DNA of 31,141 bases from CAZWRK01 sp964635875 (GCA_964635875.1 CAZWRK010000053.1:1-31141); one strand, 5' to 3'. Shown: positions 14,968 through 23,111, counted from the first letter of the stretch. A program made the numbers and translations. The notes: generated by a model from the letters alone, not told the origin.

Positions 14968-16097
14968 ACGAAGAAGAAAAAAAGGCTTTTGAGGAATTAA
15001 GCAACAAGGTAGTTGAGACAGTTACTCCCGCTATTACTGAAAAAGTATTAGCTAGCTTACCTCAAAAGAAGCAAATCTTCGGCGGCGATAGCGCTAATGC
15101 TGAAGAAAGGGAACAAAAAGAAGCGGCAGTTGAGTATTTGAAAGCCAAAGCTTTGAAGAATGAAGAAAAGGCTAAAAATCTTTCTTCTGGAACTTCTACA
15201 TCAGGATCGGAACTCGTTCCGTCTTATGTATCTAGTGAGGTTGTTCGTCTTGCCACAAAAGCAGGATTAGTACGTCAACTTGCCCGTAAATGGCCTATGG
15301 AAGGGGGAAATCAAGACGTTCCTACACTCTCAAGTGTAACAGCTTACAGAGTTGCGGAAGGTGCCAAAATTACCTCTTCTCAGCCGACGACTGGAAATGT
15401 GCAACTGCGGACTAAAACCGTGGGTGTCATTGTTCCAATCTCTAAGCGTCTTTTGAGAAATGCATCAATTCAGTTAGTCGATGCTATTAACGCTATCGCA
15501 GCTGAGGCGATTGCACTCTTAGAGGATAAATGGGCTCTTCTTGGTCTTGCCAGTGGCGAAGGTGTTTTCCAACACGCAAGTGTACCTGGAGTAACCTTAG
15601 GATCTGGTAATACCACCTATGCAAAAGCAGCTCCTGAAGACTTATTGGATGTTATCGACAAGGTGAAGGAAGAGGCAGTAAATGACCGCATGAGATGGGT
15701 TATGTCTCTGTCTGTTCTGAATGCCTTTAGAAAACAGCGCACAGCTGTCGGCTCCGATAAGCAAGGCTTTTTGCTTTCTGATTTTGGCGGTGCAGTACCT
15801 AAAACATTGTGGGATATTCCCTATGAAACGAGGTCGTACATGCCCAAAACTACAGATGGCACTCAGAATAACAAGAAGTTTATTGCACTGGCTAACTTTG
15901 ACTATGTCTTATTTGGTGATGAGAACGTCTACACAATGGATGTGTCAGATGTTGCCACTATTACCGATACTGACGGATCAACGCTTATCAATTCCTTTGA
16001 ACAGGAAATGGTAGCGGTCAAGGTAACTGAGTCGGTCGATATTCAGCTTGCTGAACCAGCTAATGCTTTTGCTTGGTTGAAGACGGCAAATTCCTAA
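14964..16097 (+). CDS. Major capsid protein, HK97 fold
   Basis: The 377-aa protein follows the protease directly. An acidic, helical N-terminal arm (residues 1-65) is probably removed on maturation. The HK97-fold body follows, with ELVPSYVSSEVVRLATKAGL, VGVIVPISKRLLRNASIQLV, a spine-like helix region and C-terminal VYTMDVSDVATITDTDG. ATG 14964 overlaps the protease TGA, and a purine-rich GGGGGTGA lies 8-15 nt upstream; this is one of the few plausible Shine-Dalgarno sites in the window, fitting high expression. Confidence 0.9.
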   Translation: MNEEEKKAFEELSNKVVETVTPAITEKVLASLPQKKQIFGGDSANAEEREQKEAAVEYLKAKALKNEEKAKNLSSGTSTSGSELVPSYVSSEVVRLATKAGLVRQLARKWPMEGGNQDVPTLSSVTAYRVAEGAKITSSQPTTGNVQLRTKTVGVIVPISKRLLRNASIQLVDAINAIAAEAIALLEDKWALLGLASGEGVFQHASVPGVTLGSGNTTYAKAAPEDLLDVIDKVKEEAVNDRMRWVMSLSVLNAFRKQRTAVGSDKQGFLLSDFGGAVPKTLWDIPYETRSYMPKTTDGTQNNKKFIALANFDYVLFGDENVYTMDVSDVATITDTDGSTLINSFEQEMVAVKVTESVDIQLAEPANAFAWLKTANS

Positions 16098-16133
16098 TGA
16101 ACCAATTATTATAAACCGATGGCTGTAGGGTGA

Positions 16134-16211
16134 GCGGCAATGTAAAACAAAACGATACGTTTTACAACTACCGCCAGCTGCTATTCATAGCCATAATCAT
16201 AGTGATTATGG
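16134..16211 (+). other. Two stem-loops after the capsid gene
   Basis: Stem 1 pairs GTAAAAC/GTTTTAC (16142-16148 with 16159-16165), with an outer GCGG/CCGC (16134-16137 with 16171-16174). Stem 2 is a perfect 9-bp hairpin CCATAATCA/TGATTATGG (16191-16199 with 16203-16211) with a 3-nt loop. No T-run follows, so they are more likely 3'-end protection or processing signals than terminators. Confidence 0.5.
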
Positions 16212-16242
16212 TTAGGAATATTATCCATTATTTACCTTACTT

Positions 16243-16452
16243 ATGAAAGTAAAAATGCTTGAATCGACTCGATTTGAAGGGTATGACTATAATCGGGGTG
16301 AAGAGTATGAGATGGATGAGGAAAAAGCTCATGCTCTGGGGACTTCGGTTGAATTTTTGGAAAAGAGAAAAATCCAAAAAAGCCCGAAAGACAAAATGAT
16401 GACAGGTGATGAGAAAGATATAGAGAAGAAGGAAGAAAAGGAAGATAAATAA
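16243..16452 (+). CDS. Small acidic/basic head-region protein
   Basis: The 69-aa product begins MKVKMLESTRFEGYDYNRGE and has a very charged Lys/Glu-rich tail (residues 45-69). Its N-terminus resembles that of the 52-aa protein at 18377 (short beta-strands, an aromatic/basic turn, then an acidic/Lys tail), so the two may be related. Small proteins of this type often sit between the capsid and connector genes. Function unknown. A possible -10 TATTAT lies at 16219-16224. Confidence 0.65.
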   Translation: MKVKMLESTRFEGYDYNRGEEYEMDEEKAHALGTSVEFLEKRKIQKSPKDKMMTGDEKDIEKKEEKEDK

Positions 16453-16472
16453 TTTGATTATTAACGTATGGT

Positions 16473-17090
16473 ATGGCAGTCAAGAAAGCAGATATTTATT
16501 ACAGTGGCTTTACGAAATTAACTGCTTTGCAGGTCGGTAATTTTTTGGGCAAGGAGTTAAATGAACAGGAACAGTCGTTCGTTAATTCGCTTATTCCCGC
16601 TCTTGAACTTCACTTAGTAAAAAGCTGTAACCGTAACTTTTTATATGACATGAAAAATGACATATATGAGGATATACTGGATGCCGGAAAGAGCAAATAC
16701 TATCTGTCAAATTACCCTCTGAAAGAAATTTCTCTTATAACCTTAGACGGCATTACCCAATATGATAAAAATGATGCGACAAAACCGTATAAGCTCAACT
16801 CAGATTTTTATGTGTATGATGACTATATAGAATTTTATTCCACTATTCCCTCTTCTTCTTTAAACAATCGGCGCGCTTTAAAGATCCAATATACAATTGA
16901 CCAGTTCTGGGGGGAAGATGTGATATTTGCGGTCAAGCAGTGGGCAGCTCAAATCTTTACTCAAAGAGAGTATGGAGGAAAAAACGTCTCATCTTTTAAC
17001 TTCTCCGGTTATTCTGTCTCATTCAATTCTCAGGATGTACCGCAATTCGTAAAGGATGTTATCAATTCATACAGAAAGCCGCTGATATGA
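16473..17090 (+). CDS. Head-tail connector / adaptor protein
   Basis: The 205-aa protein is placed where the gp6-like/Ad1 adaptor is expected. It has an N-terminal helical region (LNEQEQSFVNSLIPALELHL) and then the pattern of such adaptors (SKYYLSNYPLKEISLITLDG, a YVYDDYIEFYS hairpin). The C-terminal helix is VKQWAAQIFTQREYGG. ATG 16473 is preferred to ATG 16468, which is in another frame. The next gene overlaps it by 4 nt. Confidence 0.75.
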   Translation: MAVKKADIYYSGFTKLTALQVGNFLGKELNEQEQSFVNSLIPALELHLVKSCNRNFLYDMKNDIYEDILDAGKSKYYLSNYPLKEISLITLDGITQYDKNDATKPYKLNSDFYVYDDYIEFYSTIPSSSLNNRRALKIQYTIDQFWGEDVIFAVKQWAAQIFTQREYGGKNVSSFNFSGYSVSFNSQDVPQFVKDVINSYRKPLI

Positions 17091-17416
17091 TCAATTACAA
17101 CTGTTCAGCGAAAGTGATGCGCTTAGTTGGAAATGAGAATGATAAGAATTATAAGGAGGTTGAAGGTGATTTTAGGATGCTTATTGTCCCGACTGGCACA
17201 GAAATTGCAATGATGTATGAAGTCCCCATTGGTGAGGCATACTCATTTCTATCAGGTAATCAGATTGTTGAGGTGAAGCCTGCGGATAAGTTTATCATCC
17301 AAAATCCGATGACCAGTGGCCTTGCTCAGGGGGATGAATTCATTGTCCAGGGAATAGGAAGGAAAAGAAATGCACTTGGAAACAGTATTGTCGACGGTAT
17401 CTGTATTAAACAATAA
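17087..17416 (+). CDS. Probable head-closure (stopper) protein
   Basis: The 109-aa beta-rich product (PADKFIIQNPMTSGLAQGDE at about 65-84) has the size, gene position and pattern of head-closure/stopper proteins that plug the portal after packaging. ATG overlaps the upstream TGA as ATGA. Identification rests mainly on order. Confidence 0.65.
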   Translation: MINYNCSAKVMRLVGNENDKNYKEVEGDFRMLIVPTGTEIAMMYEVPIGEAYSFLSGNQIVEVKPADKFIIQNPMTSGLAQGDEFIVQGIGRKRNALGNSIVDGICIKQ

Positions 17417-17418
17417 TT

Positions 17419-17919
17419 ATGGCAGGGTATCAGGTAGAAGTACAAATGAACGGATTCAATGAGCTGAGGCGGAGGATAGAGCAAGCGCCCCAGCATATTG
17501 CAGATGTGAAATATAAAATGTTAGATAGGATGGTGCGGATTACCAGCGAAAAAGCAATAATGGAAGCACCAATTGATACCGGAAACTTGCGACAGAATTT
17601 ACGTTCAAACAGCAAAGTAGTTACTCTTGGGTCAGAATTTTACGGGGTAGTTGGTACTAATTTAGTTGATCATGGAGCCCCATATCCTATTTATCAGGAG
17701 TACGGAACAGGTGTATACGGAAAATATGGACGGCCAATTGTTCCAAAGAAAAAGAAATTTCTCATCTTTAAAAATAAAAGCGGAAAACTAATATTTGCAA
17801 AGCAGGTACAGGGAACAAGACCAAAGCGATTTCTTAAAAAAGGTATTGAGGAGCTAAGGTCACGTTTGGGAGAGGTTGTCCGATTAGGCCATGAGATTAT
17901 TGATAAATTATCGTTTTAG
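17419..17919 (+). CDS. HK97 gp10-like neck / tail-completion protein
   Basis: The 166-aa protein matches the HK97-gp10 family: MNGFNELRRRIEQAP at the N-terminus, EAPIDTGNLRQNLRSNSK near the middle, and PYPIYQEYGTGVYGKYGRP, followed by a basic C-terminus. It acts in the neck joining the completed head to the tail. It starts 2 nt after the previous stop. Confidence 0.85.
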   Translation: MAGYQVEVQMNGFNELRRRIEQAPQHIADVKYKMLDRMVRITSEKAIMEAPIDTGNLRQNLRSNSKVVTLGSEFYGVVGTNLVDHGAPYPIYQEYGTGVYGKYGRPIVPKKKKFLIFKNKSGKLIFAKQVQGTRPKRFLKKGIEELRSRLGEVVRLGHEIIDKLSF

Positions 17920-17921
17920 GT

Positions 17922-18338
17922 ATGGATTACAACACGCTTATTACAAAATTAAAAGGAACACTTGAAAGTCAGGTTACTGAATTAAAGGCGGTGTATGACG
18001 GTTTTCCAGACGGAAATTTGTCTGTTTATCCGTGCGCAACAATCTATCCTCTAGGGAAAGATAATAATTTCCTTGATCTTCGAGATATTCGGCGCTCTGT
18101 CACCGTTGTAATACGGATATACGTTAATCTTGAAGACACGGAGAATGAGTCGCAAAAAGTCTTGAGAGATATAGTTGATAAGGTGGAAAATGTGATTGAG
18201 AAAAACATTACTCTTGATAATACTGTTGACTGGATCCGTCCCATGCAGGACAGATTCTCCTTTTCAAATCAGAATGCCAAGATATATTACAACGATATAA
18301 CCTGTATTGCGGAGATGAGATTTAACCGCTATGCCTAA
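17922..18338 (+). CDS. Probable tail terminator protein
   Basis: The 138-aa product lies between the gp10-like gene and the tail tube gene, where gpU-like tail terminators occur. The pattern YPCATIYPLGKDNN, VTVVIRIYVNLEDTENESQK and WIRPMQDRFSFSNQN is consistent with that alpha/beta fold. Tail terminators cap the tail tube and fix its length. Identification is by order, size and weak pattern. Confidence 0.7.
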   Translation: MDYNTLITKLKGTLESQVTELKAVYDGFPDGNLSVYPCATIYPLGKDNNFLDLRDIRRSVTVVIRIYVNLEDTENESQKVLRDIVDKVENVIEKNITLDNTVDWIRPMQDRFSFSNQNAKIYYNDITCIAEMRFNRYA

Positions 18339-18376
18339 AAATATATGAGGGAATGACAATATAATTTTTAATAGAT
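18339..18376 (+). promoter_or_regulatory. Late promoter 5
   Basis: An A-rich stretch is followed by GACAA-TATAAT (-10 at 18360-18365) and, 11 nt later, ATG 18377. The predicted leader is no more than about 5 nt. Confidence 0.55.
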
Positions 18377-18535
18377 ATGAAAACATATATTTATCAAGGG
18401 AAAGTTGATACACAACTTATGGGGTATGACGTTGTTCGTCCCGGTGATGAGGTAGAGGTTGAGTATGAGATACATAATCCGTTATTTATTGAAAAAGAAA
18501 AAGAGATAAAAGAGAAGACAGTAAAGAAAAAATAA
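18377..18535 (+). CDS. Small 52-aa tail-region protein
   Basis: The product starts MKTYIYQGKVDTQLMGYDVV and ends in a run of Lys and Glu residues. It has its own late promoter upstream and a second promoter overlapping its 3' end. The layout (short beta region, then a charged tail) resembles the 69-aa protein at 16243. Function unknown. Confidence 0.65.
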   Translation: MKTYIYQGKVDTQLMGYDVVRPGDEVEVEYEIHNPLFIEKEKEIKEKTVKKK

Positions 18536-18570
18536 TTACAAAGTCGCTCATATAATTTTTATATAAAGAT
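18527..18570 (+). promoter_or_regulatory. Late promoter 6
   Basis: An A-tract inside the end of the 52-aa gene, then GCTCA-TATAAT (18551-18556). ATG 18571 is 14 nt beyond the -10, giving a leader of about 8 nt before the abundant tail tube gene. Confidence 0.55.
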
Positions 18571-19518
18571 ATGTCAGCAGGAATACAAAATCAGATCGGT
18601 ATCGGAAAAGAATCTACATTCGGAACTCCAGTTGCTCCGACAGTATTTATCCCCATTAAAGAGTCTGATGGAATCCAAATCAATCAGGACATCCAATTCT
18701 TAGAAGCTATCAAAGGAACTGCTCCTAAAAATAAAGGTGCGTTTGTCGGAAAGATAGAACTTTCAGGAGGATATGAGTCTGATACATATCCTGTATTTTT
18801 AGGGCATGTATTGCTTTCTGCATTCGGAGCTCTTAATTCTGCTCAAGTAGGAGGAGAAACAATTGTATACAAACATACGTTCACTGAAGGATTTGCAAAA
18901 CAATCCTATACTGTAGAGCAGAAAATAGGAGAAATTGTGAAGCGTTTTGCAGGATATATTGTCAAAAATATAAAAATAGAGGGTAAAGTAGGTGAGGCAG
19001 TTGGAGTTTCATTTGATGGGATGGGGAAAAGTCAGGCGGATGCATCACTTACCACAAGAACATACGAAAATACGCGTCCATTTAATTTTGCTGACGTGGT
19101 AAATGTGAGAATTGGTGCAGTTGAGGTAAAAGCGCAGTGTGAGGAGTTCTCTCTTGAATATGATAACGGACTAGAAGCATTTTACGGAATGGGATCTAAT
19201 AATCTTCAGGCCTCTTATCCAACTCCGTCAGAATGCAAGGGAAAATTAACACTCTACCTTGATAATACGACTAAAGATTTCCTAGCAGATTATATTGCAA
19301 AGACAGAAAGATCTCTCGAAATAAAAATAGAGGGAGATGCTATTGGAAATTCGTCAAAATATGCTCTTCGAGCGTATCTTCCTAGGGCTGTATTCACAAG
19401 TGTGCCTATGAAGCTTGCAAATAATTACAATGCAATGGAAATAGAATTCGAGGGCGTAGAAGATACATCAAACGGACTAGTAACAGTAGAATTGACTAAC
19501 CTACTAACTTCCTACTAA
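18571..19518 (+). CDS. Major tail (tube) protein
   Basis: The 315-aa protein starts MSAGIQNQIGIGKESTFGTP, a signature of phage tail-tube proteins of the TP901/Gram-positive siphophage type (IGIGKESTFGTPVAPTVFIP). The body is beta-rich (GKIELSGGYESDTYPVFLGH, RFAGYIVKNIKIEGKVGEAV). It polymerises around the tape measure to form the tail tube. It has its own promoter and lies directly upstream of the tail chaperone region. Confidence 0.87.
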   Translation: MSAGIQNQIGIGKESTFGTPVAPTVFIPIKESDGIQINQDIQFLEAIKGTAPKNKGAFVGKIELSGGYESDTYPVFLGHVLLSAFGALNSAQVGGETIVYKHTFTEGFAKQSYTVEQKIGEIVKRFAGYIVKNIKIEGKVGEAVGVSFDGMGKSQADASLTTRTYENTRPFNFADVVNVRIGAVEVKAQCEEFSLEYDNGLEAFYGMGSNNLQASYPTPSECKGKLTLYLDNTTKDFLADYIAKTERSLEIKIEGDAIGNSSKYALRAYLPRAVFTSVPMKLANNYNAMEIEFEGVEDTSNGLVTVELTNLLTSY

Positions 19519-19527
19519 ACTTAAGGA

Positions 19528-19995
19528 GTGTTTAATATATTCAAAAAAAGGGAAAAACATCCTTCATTAACTTTTGAAATACGTGCAGGTCTTTCCACAG
19601 GTAAATGCATTGATGTGGGTTGGAGTTGGGATAAGCTTCAGCTTGAATATAATGAATCTATAAAACAAAAAGATTATTCGAGATCCGAGTCTTTATTATT
19701 TGTAATGAGTTGGAATAGATTTAATAATGGCTTTGACCATATACCATTCTTGGCTAAAATGCAGGAAATGTGTTTATATGGCATTCTTAAACAACCTTTT
19801 TATACTCCTACAGATGTGATTATACTTACAGCGAAAGATAAATCATGCCCAGCTTGTCAAAAGTTAGAAGGCATGCGTCTTTCAGTTGAAGAAGCTTTAA
19901 AGAAAAAACTACTCCCCTGCTTGAAATGTGGCTATAAGAAGGATGAAAAACATACAGTTGGTATGTGTAGGTGTATGTATATTGTCGTTACCTAG
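19528..19995 (+). CDS. Cysteine-rich protein with MuF-like C-terminal signature
   Basis: The 155-aa frame has no ATG near its beginning. The only standard start is GTG 19528, which overlaps an AAGGAG; that site would be better placed for a start about 8 nt later, where the codon is ATA. Cysteines form pairs at C107/C110, C131/C134 and C147/C149. The pattern KDKSCPACQKLEG ending in CRCMYIVV parallels DERTCPICM and CRCVTVV in the portal-MuF fusion. The N-terminal 95 residues are unrecognised. Inserted between tail tube and tail chaperone, it may be a moron or a zinc-binding tail assembly factor. Confidence 0.6.
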   Translation: MFNIFKKREKHPSLTFEIRAGLSTGKCIDVGWSWDKLQLEYNESIKQKDYSRSESLLFVMSWNRFNNGFDHIPFLAKMQEMCLYGILKQPFYTPTDVIILTAKDKSCPACQKLEGMRLSVEEALKKKLLPCLKCGYKKDEKHTVGMCRCMYIVVT

Positions 19996-19998
19996 GTC

Positions 19999-20033
19999 AA
20001 AAAAATATCTGTCCTTCCATTTATAATATTTAT
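19999..20033 (+). promoter_or_regulatory. Late promoter 7 (leaderless)
   Basis: Seven A residues (19999-20005), 16 nt, TATAAT (20022-20027), ATTTAT, then ATG 20034. Confidence 0.65.
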
Positions 20034-20432
20034 ATGCTAGAGCTAAAGACCACGGATGGATATGTTTTGATTCTAAAGCGTGATTATCTGACATATGGTG
20101 AAAAAAAGGAAGTTAAGAAAATATTACAGAAAACATTTTCAGTAAATCCTATTGCAGCTAAACAACTGGAACAACCAGATAGGGCTCTTGAAGATGCAAT
20201 GGTGTCGCTTGACTTATCACACGATGATGAGGCTAAGGAAAAAGTATTCGAATTGCTTATTGAAAGAATTATTACACCTGATGGTCAAGAAATAACTGCT
20301 AATTTTTTGTCATGGCTAAACTTACAGAATGAATCGGTAGCTGAAGGCATCCTTACCACATTCAATCAGAGGACGAAAGATAGAACACTTAGCACACAAG
20401 TAGAGGAAAAAAAAAGTAATCCAACTGGCTAA
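20034..20432 (+). CDS. Tail assembly chaperone, short form (G-like)
   Basis: The 133-aa product starts at the leaderless ATG 20034 (MLELKTTDGYVLILKRDYLT); the frame is open further upstream but only through the preceding gene and promoter. It is helical and acidic with a Lys-rich end. Position between tail tube and tape measure is diagnostic for the lambda G/GT-type chaperone pair. The last codons pass through nine A residues (20407-20415), and a second open frame continues beyond, so this is the unshifted product. Confidence 0.75.
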   Translation: MLELKTTDGYVLILKRDYLTYGEKKEVKKILQKTFSVNPIAAKQLEQPDRALEDAMVSLDLSHDDEAKEKVFELLIERIITPDGQEITANFLSWLNLQNESVAEGILTTFNQRTKDRTLSTQVEEKKSNPTG

Positions 20433-20646
20433 GCATCTTAGAGGTACCGCCCAACTTCCAGATGAATTTCAAGAAGTGAATATCTGCTATATTTTAGGCA
20501 TAACTTATACGGAATTACATAAACAACCAGATGATTGGGTTAATAAAATGATGATGTATATAACTCAAAAGGAAATATTAGAAGAGTCAAAACGTAAGCT
20601 TGAAATCGAAAGACAGAAACATAGCTTAGTAAACGGTAAGCGCTAA
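20034..20646 (+). CDS. Tail assembly chaperone, frameshifted long form (GT-like)
   Basis: After the A9 run, the +1 frame is open from 20404 to the TAA at 20644-20646. It encodes about 76 further residues starting VIQLAKHLRGTAQLPDEFQE. That frame has a TAG just upstream of the A run and no start codon until three tandem ATGs deep inside, so it can be reached only by a +1 or -2 shift. The layout copies the lambda G/GT arrangement, in which a minor frameshift fusion bridges tape measure and tube. A sequencing indel in A9 is the alternative. Confidence 0.7.
20407..20415 (+). other. A9 slippery run for +1/-2 frameshifting
   Basis: Zero-frame codons are GAA AAA AAA AGT. A shift from tandem AAA codons gives AAA-GTA and continues into the long C-terminal frame. 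Lys-tRNA can re-pair perfectly in any register here. Confidence 0.65.
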
Positions 20647-20855
20647 TTGTATTTTTTATCAAATTTATCATCACTCATCATAGCGAGTGAGAAAAAGTCG
20701 AGTACAACCCATGGGACTGTGACAATCATTCCTACTCCGGTTAATGTAAGAAGTAGAATCATGATTCCCCGTCCATTTTGATTAAGATAAAATTTATGTG
20801 CACCTATCAAGCCTACAAAAAATGCAAGTAAGATAGCGATAATTCTTTTTTTCAC
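20643..20855 (-). CDS. TM2-domain membrane protein, antisense moron
   Basis: The 70-aa product, read from GTG 20853-20855, has two membrane segments (residues 4-22 and 29-54) and the TM2-domain pattern: FFVGLIGAHKFYLNQNGRGI, then a Gly-Val turn and PWVVLDFFSLA. A longer TTG start at 20888 would include the promoter. It is the only minus-strand gene in the late region, inserted between tail chaperone and tape measure, and its stop overlaps the chaperone frame by 3 nt. An autonomous extended -10 promoter suggests expression in the lysogen, for example to modify the host envelope. Confidence 0.8.
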   Translation of the reverse strand: MKKRIIAILLAFFVGLIGAHKFYLNQNGRGIMILLLTLTGVGMIVTVPWVVLDFFSLAMMSDDKFDKKYN

Positions 20856-20870
20856 ATTTTGATTATAACA
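20856..20870 (-). promoter_or_regulatory. Extended -10 promoter of the TM2 gene (leaderless GTG)
   Basis: On the minus strand TGT-TATAAT (TATAAT at 20867-20862) is followed by 6 nt and GTG 20855. The TGN extension compensates for a poor -35. Confidence 0.65.
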
Positions 20871-20876
20871 TATCAG

Positions 20877-20911
20877 AAAAATATTCAATCTTATCTCCTT
20901 AAAATATTGGT
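20877..20911 (+). promoter_or_regulatory. Late promoter of the tape measure gene (leaderless)
   Basis: AAAAAT (20877-20882), 17 nt, TAAAAT (20900-20905), 6 nt, then ATG 20912. Confidence 0.55.
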
Positions 20912-23068
20912 ATGGGAAGTAATAATGAGCTAGAAATAGTTCTTCGTTTGAAAGATGAGCTTACAAAGCAATTAAAAAATACGCAATCCGCTCTTCAAGA
21001 TGCTCAAAAGCAAGGAGAATCTTTTGGCGACAGCTTAAGGAGAATTGGAGAGTATGCGTCGGCCATTGGTTTAGCAGGACTAGTAAGTAAATTAACAGAG
21101 TATGGCAGAACGGCTGTGAATGTAGGTTTACAGACGGCTTCTTTCTATGAAAATGCTAACATTGGGTATACGACACTTCTTAAAAGCTCTCAGGAAGCTA
21201 GTAAGGTGCTTGCACAAATTAAGAAGGATGCTGTTGCTACTCCTTTTGATGCTTCGGCACTTGTAAAAGCAAATCAATTGCTCATCTCTACTGGAATGAC
21301 AGCAAAAGATGCGAGGAAAGATATATTAAATCTTGGAAATGCGATTCTTGCGACTGGAGGGGGAAATGATGAGTTAATGAGAATGTCGGTAAATCTTCAA
21401 CAGATAAAAAATATAGGAAAAGCAACTGCGCTTGATATAAAGCAATTCGCATTTGCTGGAATTCCAATCTATCAGATGTTAGCAGAGGCGACAGGAAAGA
21501 ACGTCGAACAAGTAAAGGACATGGATATAACATATAAGTTGCTGTCAGAGTCATTAGAGAAAGCGGCTCAAAAAGGAGGTATGTTTTATAAAGCAACAGA
21601 AAATGCGGCAGGAAGTTATCAACAAATTGTGTCTAACTTAAAAGAGTCGATAGGGACATTGTTTGCTGATGTTCTGGTTAAAACGAAGGCTTTTAATGCT
21701 ATAAAACAAGGATTACTGAATATAACTAACACAGTTATAGAAAACAAAAGTATCATTATCTCTGCTTTTATAGCTATAGGAAAAACAGTGCAAAATGTAG
21801 CAGGGATAATAAAAATCATTGTTGACAATATAAACACAATCGGTTATGCATTTGACTTTGCCAGAGGAAAGCTAGATCCATTCATTCAGCGATTAAACTT
21901 TATGAAAGAGAGATTGAAACAGATCCTGAATGGAGTGGGTATATCTGGGGAGTTCGGTGGATTGCAAAATTATTTTATAATAGCAGAACAGAAATTAGTT
22001 TGGTATACGCAAAGAGTAGGACAGGAAATGCAAAAAATCAAGAACTTTTTAGCATTTGGTGCAAATTCTGAAGGATTGAAGGCTTCTTGGATTGATGCGT
22101 TTGACGGAATTATTAATAGAATAAAGTCTTTTACATCAGGGTTAGCACCTATTTTCGACAATATTAGGAATCAACTAAATTTGACTGGAGAAATCATTAA
22201 AACGCAAGTTGCTCCGGCTTTTGAAGCTTTACTACAAGTGCTTGGTCCATTTCTCACCGCCATTATGCCCTATGTGAAGCAGTTTTTAGAGGGATTAGCT
22301 GTTATTTTAGGGGGAATACTGGTTGTGGCTCTTGCTGTTTTCACTGGAATTATAAATGGGCTTGCAAATATGCTCCCCTATGTTGCACAAGCTATTGAAG
22401 GGATGATACAATTTTTTAGAGGATTTATTCAATTTTTGACAGGTGTATTTACTGGAAATTTCGGACTTGCCATGGAGGGAATTAAGCAGATGCTGAAAGG
22501 TGCGTGGGACTTCATAGTGAATGCATTTGAATCTATTCTTAAATTTTTGTCTGGTTTCATAAAGGGTTTCATTCAATTTTTCAAGAATTTATATGATGTC
22601 CTAGTTGGACACTCTATTATCCCCGAACTTGTAGATGCTATAAAAAATCATTTCTTTGGTCTATTCGATGATGTTGTCAATAAAGCTTCTAGTTTTATTA
22701 CAACAGTAATCGAAAAATTTAAAGGTCTAGCATCTGGCATTATGAATGCTCTGAAATCTATTAAATTCCCACATTTATCAGTAGGTTCGGATAGTATAAG
22801 CATAATGGGTCATAGGATAGAATATCCTAAATTGAATGTTGATTGGTATGAACAAGGAGGTTGGGTAAAAAATACTGGACTTGCGGTTGTGCATCAGGGG
22901 GAATACGTTCTCTCTAAAGATATGCTTGCAGGAAGGCAGAGTCCGGATAATAGAATTTTCAATCAAAATAAAAGCCAGAATATTACAATTAATGCGGTCA
23001 TTAACAATCCTCTGGATTGGGATCTTCTTATTAATAAACTCGGGTGGAAGCTGAACTACTCATATTGA
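20912..23068 (+). CDS. Tape measure protein
   Basis: The 718-aa protein has the N-terminal tape-measure domain (ANIGYTTLLKSSQEASKVLA, TPFDASALVKANQLLISTG, QIKNIGKATALDIKQFAFAG, IPIYQMLAEATG). Hydrophobic stretches at about residues 445-485 are typical of the membrane-interacting region. The C-terminus (KSIKFPHLSVGSDSISIMGH, WYEQGGWVKNTGLAVVHQGE) is also typical of siphophage tape measures. It sets tail length and is ejected during infection. Its length suggests a tail of roughly 100 nm by the usual 0.15 nm per residue rule. Confidence 0.92.
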   Translation: MGSNNELEIVLRLKDELTKQLKNTQSALQDAQKQGESFGDSLRRIGEYASAIGLAGLVSKLTEYGRTAVNVGLQTASFYENANIGYTTLLKSSQEASKVLAQIKKDAVATPFDASALVKANQLLISTGMTAKDARKDILNLGNAILATGGGNDELMRMSVNLQQIKNIGKATALDIKQFAFAGIPIYQMLAEATGKNVEQVKDMDITYKLLSESLEKAAQKGGMFYKATENAAGSYQQIVSNLKESIGTLFADVLVKTKAFNAIKQGLLNITNTVIENKSIIISAFIAIGKTVQNVAGIIKIIVDNINTIGYAFDFARGKLDPFIQRLNFMKERLKQILNGVGISGEFGGLQNYFIIAEQKLVWYTQRVGQEMQKIKNFLAFGANSEGLKASWIDAFDGIINRIKSFTSGLAPIFDNIRNQLNLTGEIIKTQVAPAFEALLQVLGPFLTAIMPYVKQFLEGLAVILGGILVVALAVFTGIINGLANMLPYVAQAIEGMIQFFRGFIQFLTGVFTGNFGLAMEGIKQMLKGAWDFIVNAFESILKFLSGFIKGFIQFFKNLYDVLVGHSIIPELVDAIKNHFFGLFDDVVNKASSFITTVIEKFKGLASGIMNALKSIKFPHLSVGSDSISIMGHRIEYPKLNVDWYEQGGWVKNTGLAVVHQGEYVLSKDMLAGRQSPDNRIFNQNKSQNITINAVINNPLDWDLLINKLGWKLNYSY

Positions 23069-23077
23069 CCTGATTTT

Positions 23078-23111
23078 AAAATCATTACCTCTTTCTCCAT
23101 ACAATATTTAT
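23078..23111 (+). promoter_or_regulatory. Late promoter 8 (leaderless)
   Basis: AAAAT, 17 nt, TACAAT (23100-23105), ATTTAT, then ATG 23112. Confidence 0.62.

Noticed and set aside
19971..20033. Upstream extension of the tail chaperone to 19971
   Set aside because: The extra 21 codons overlap the preceding gene and the late promoter itself; the leaderless ATG at 20034 has the canonical 6-nt spacing.
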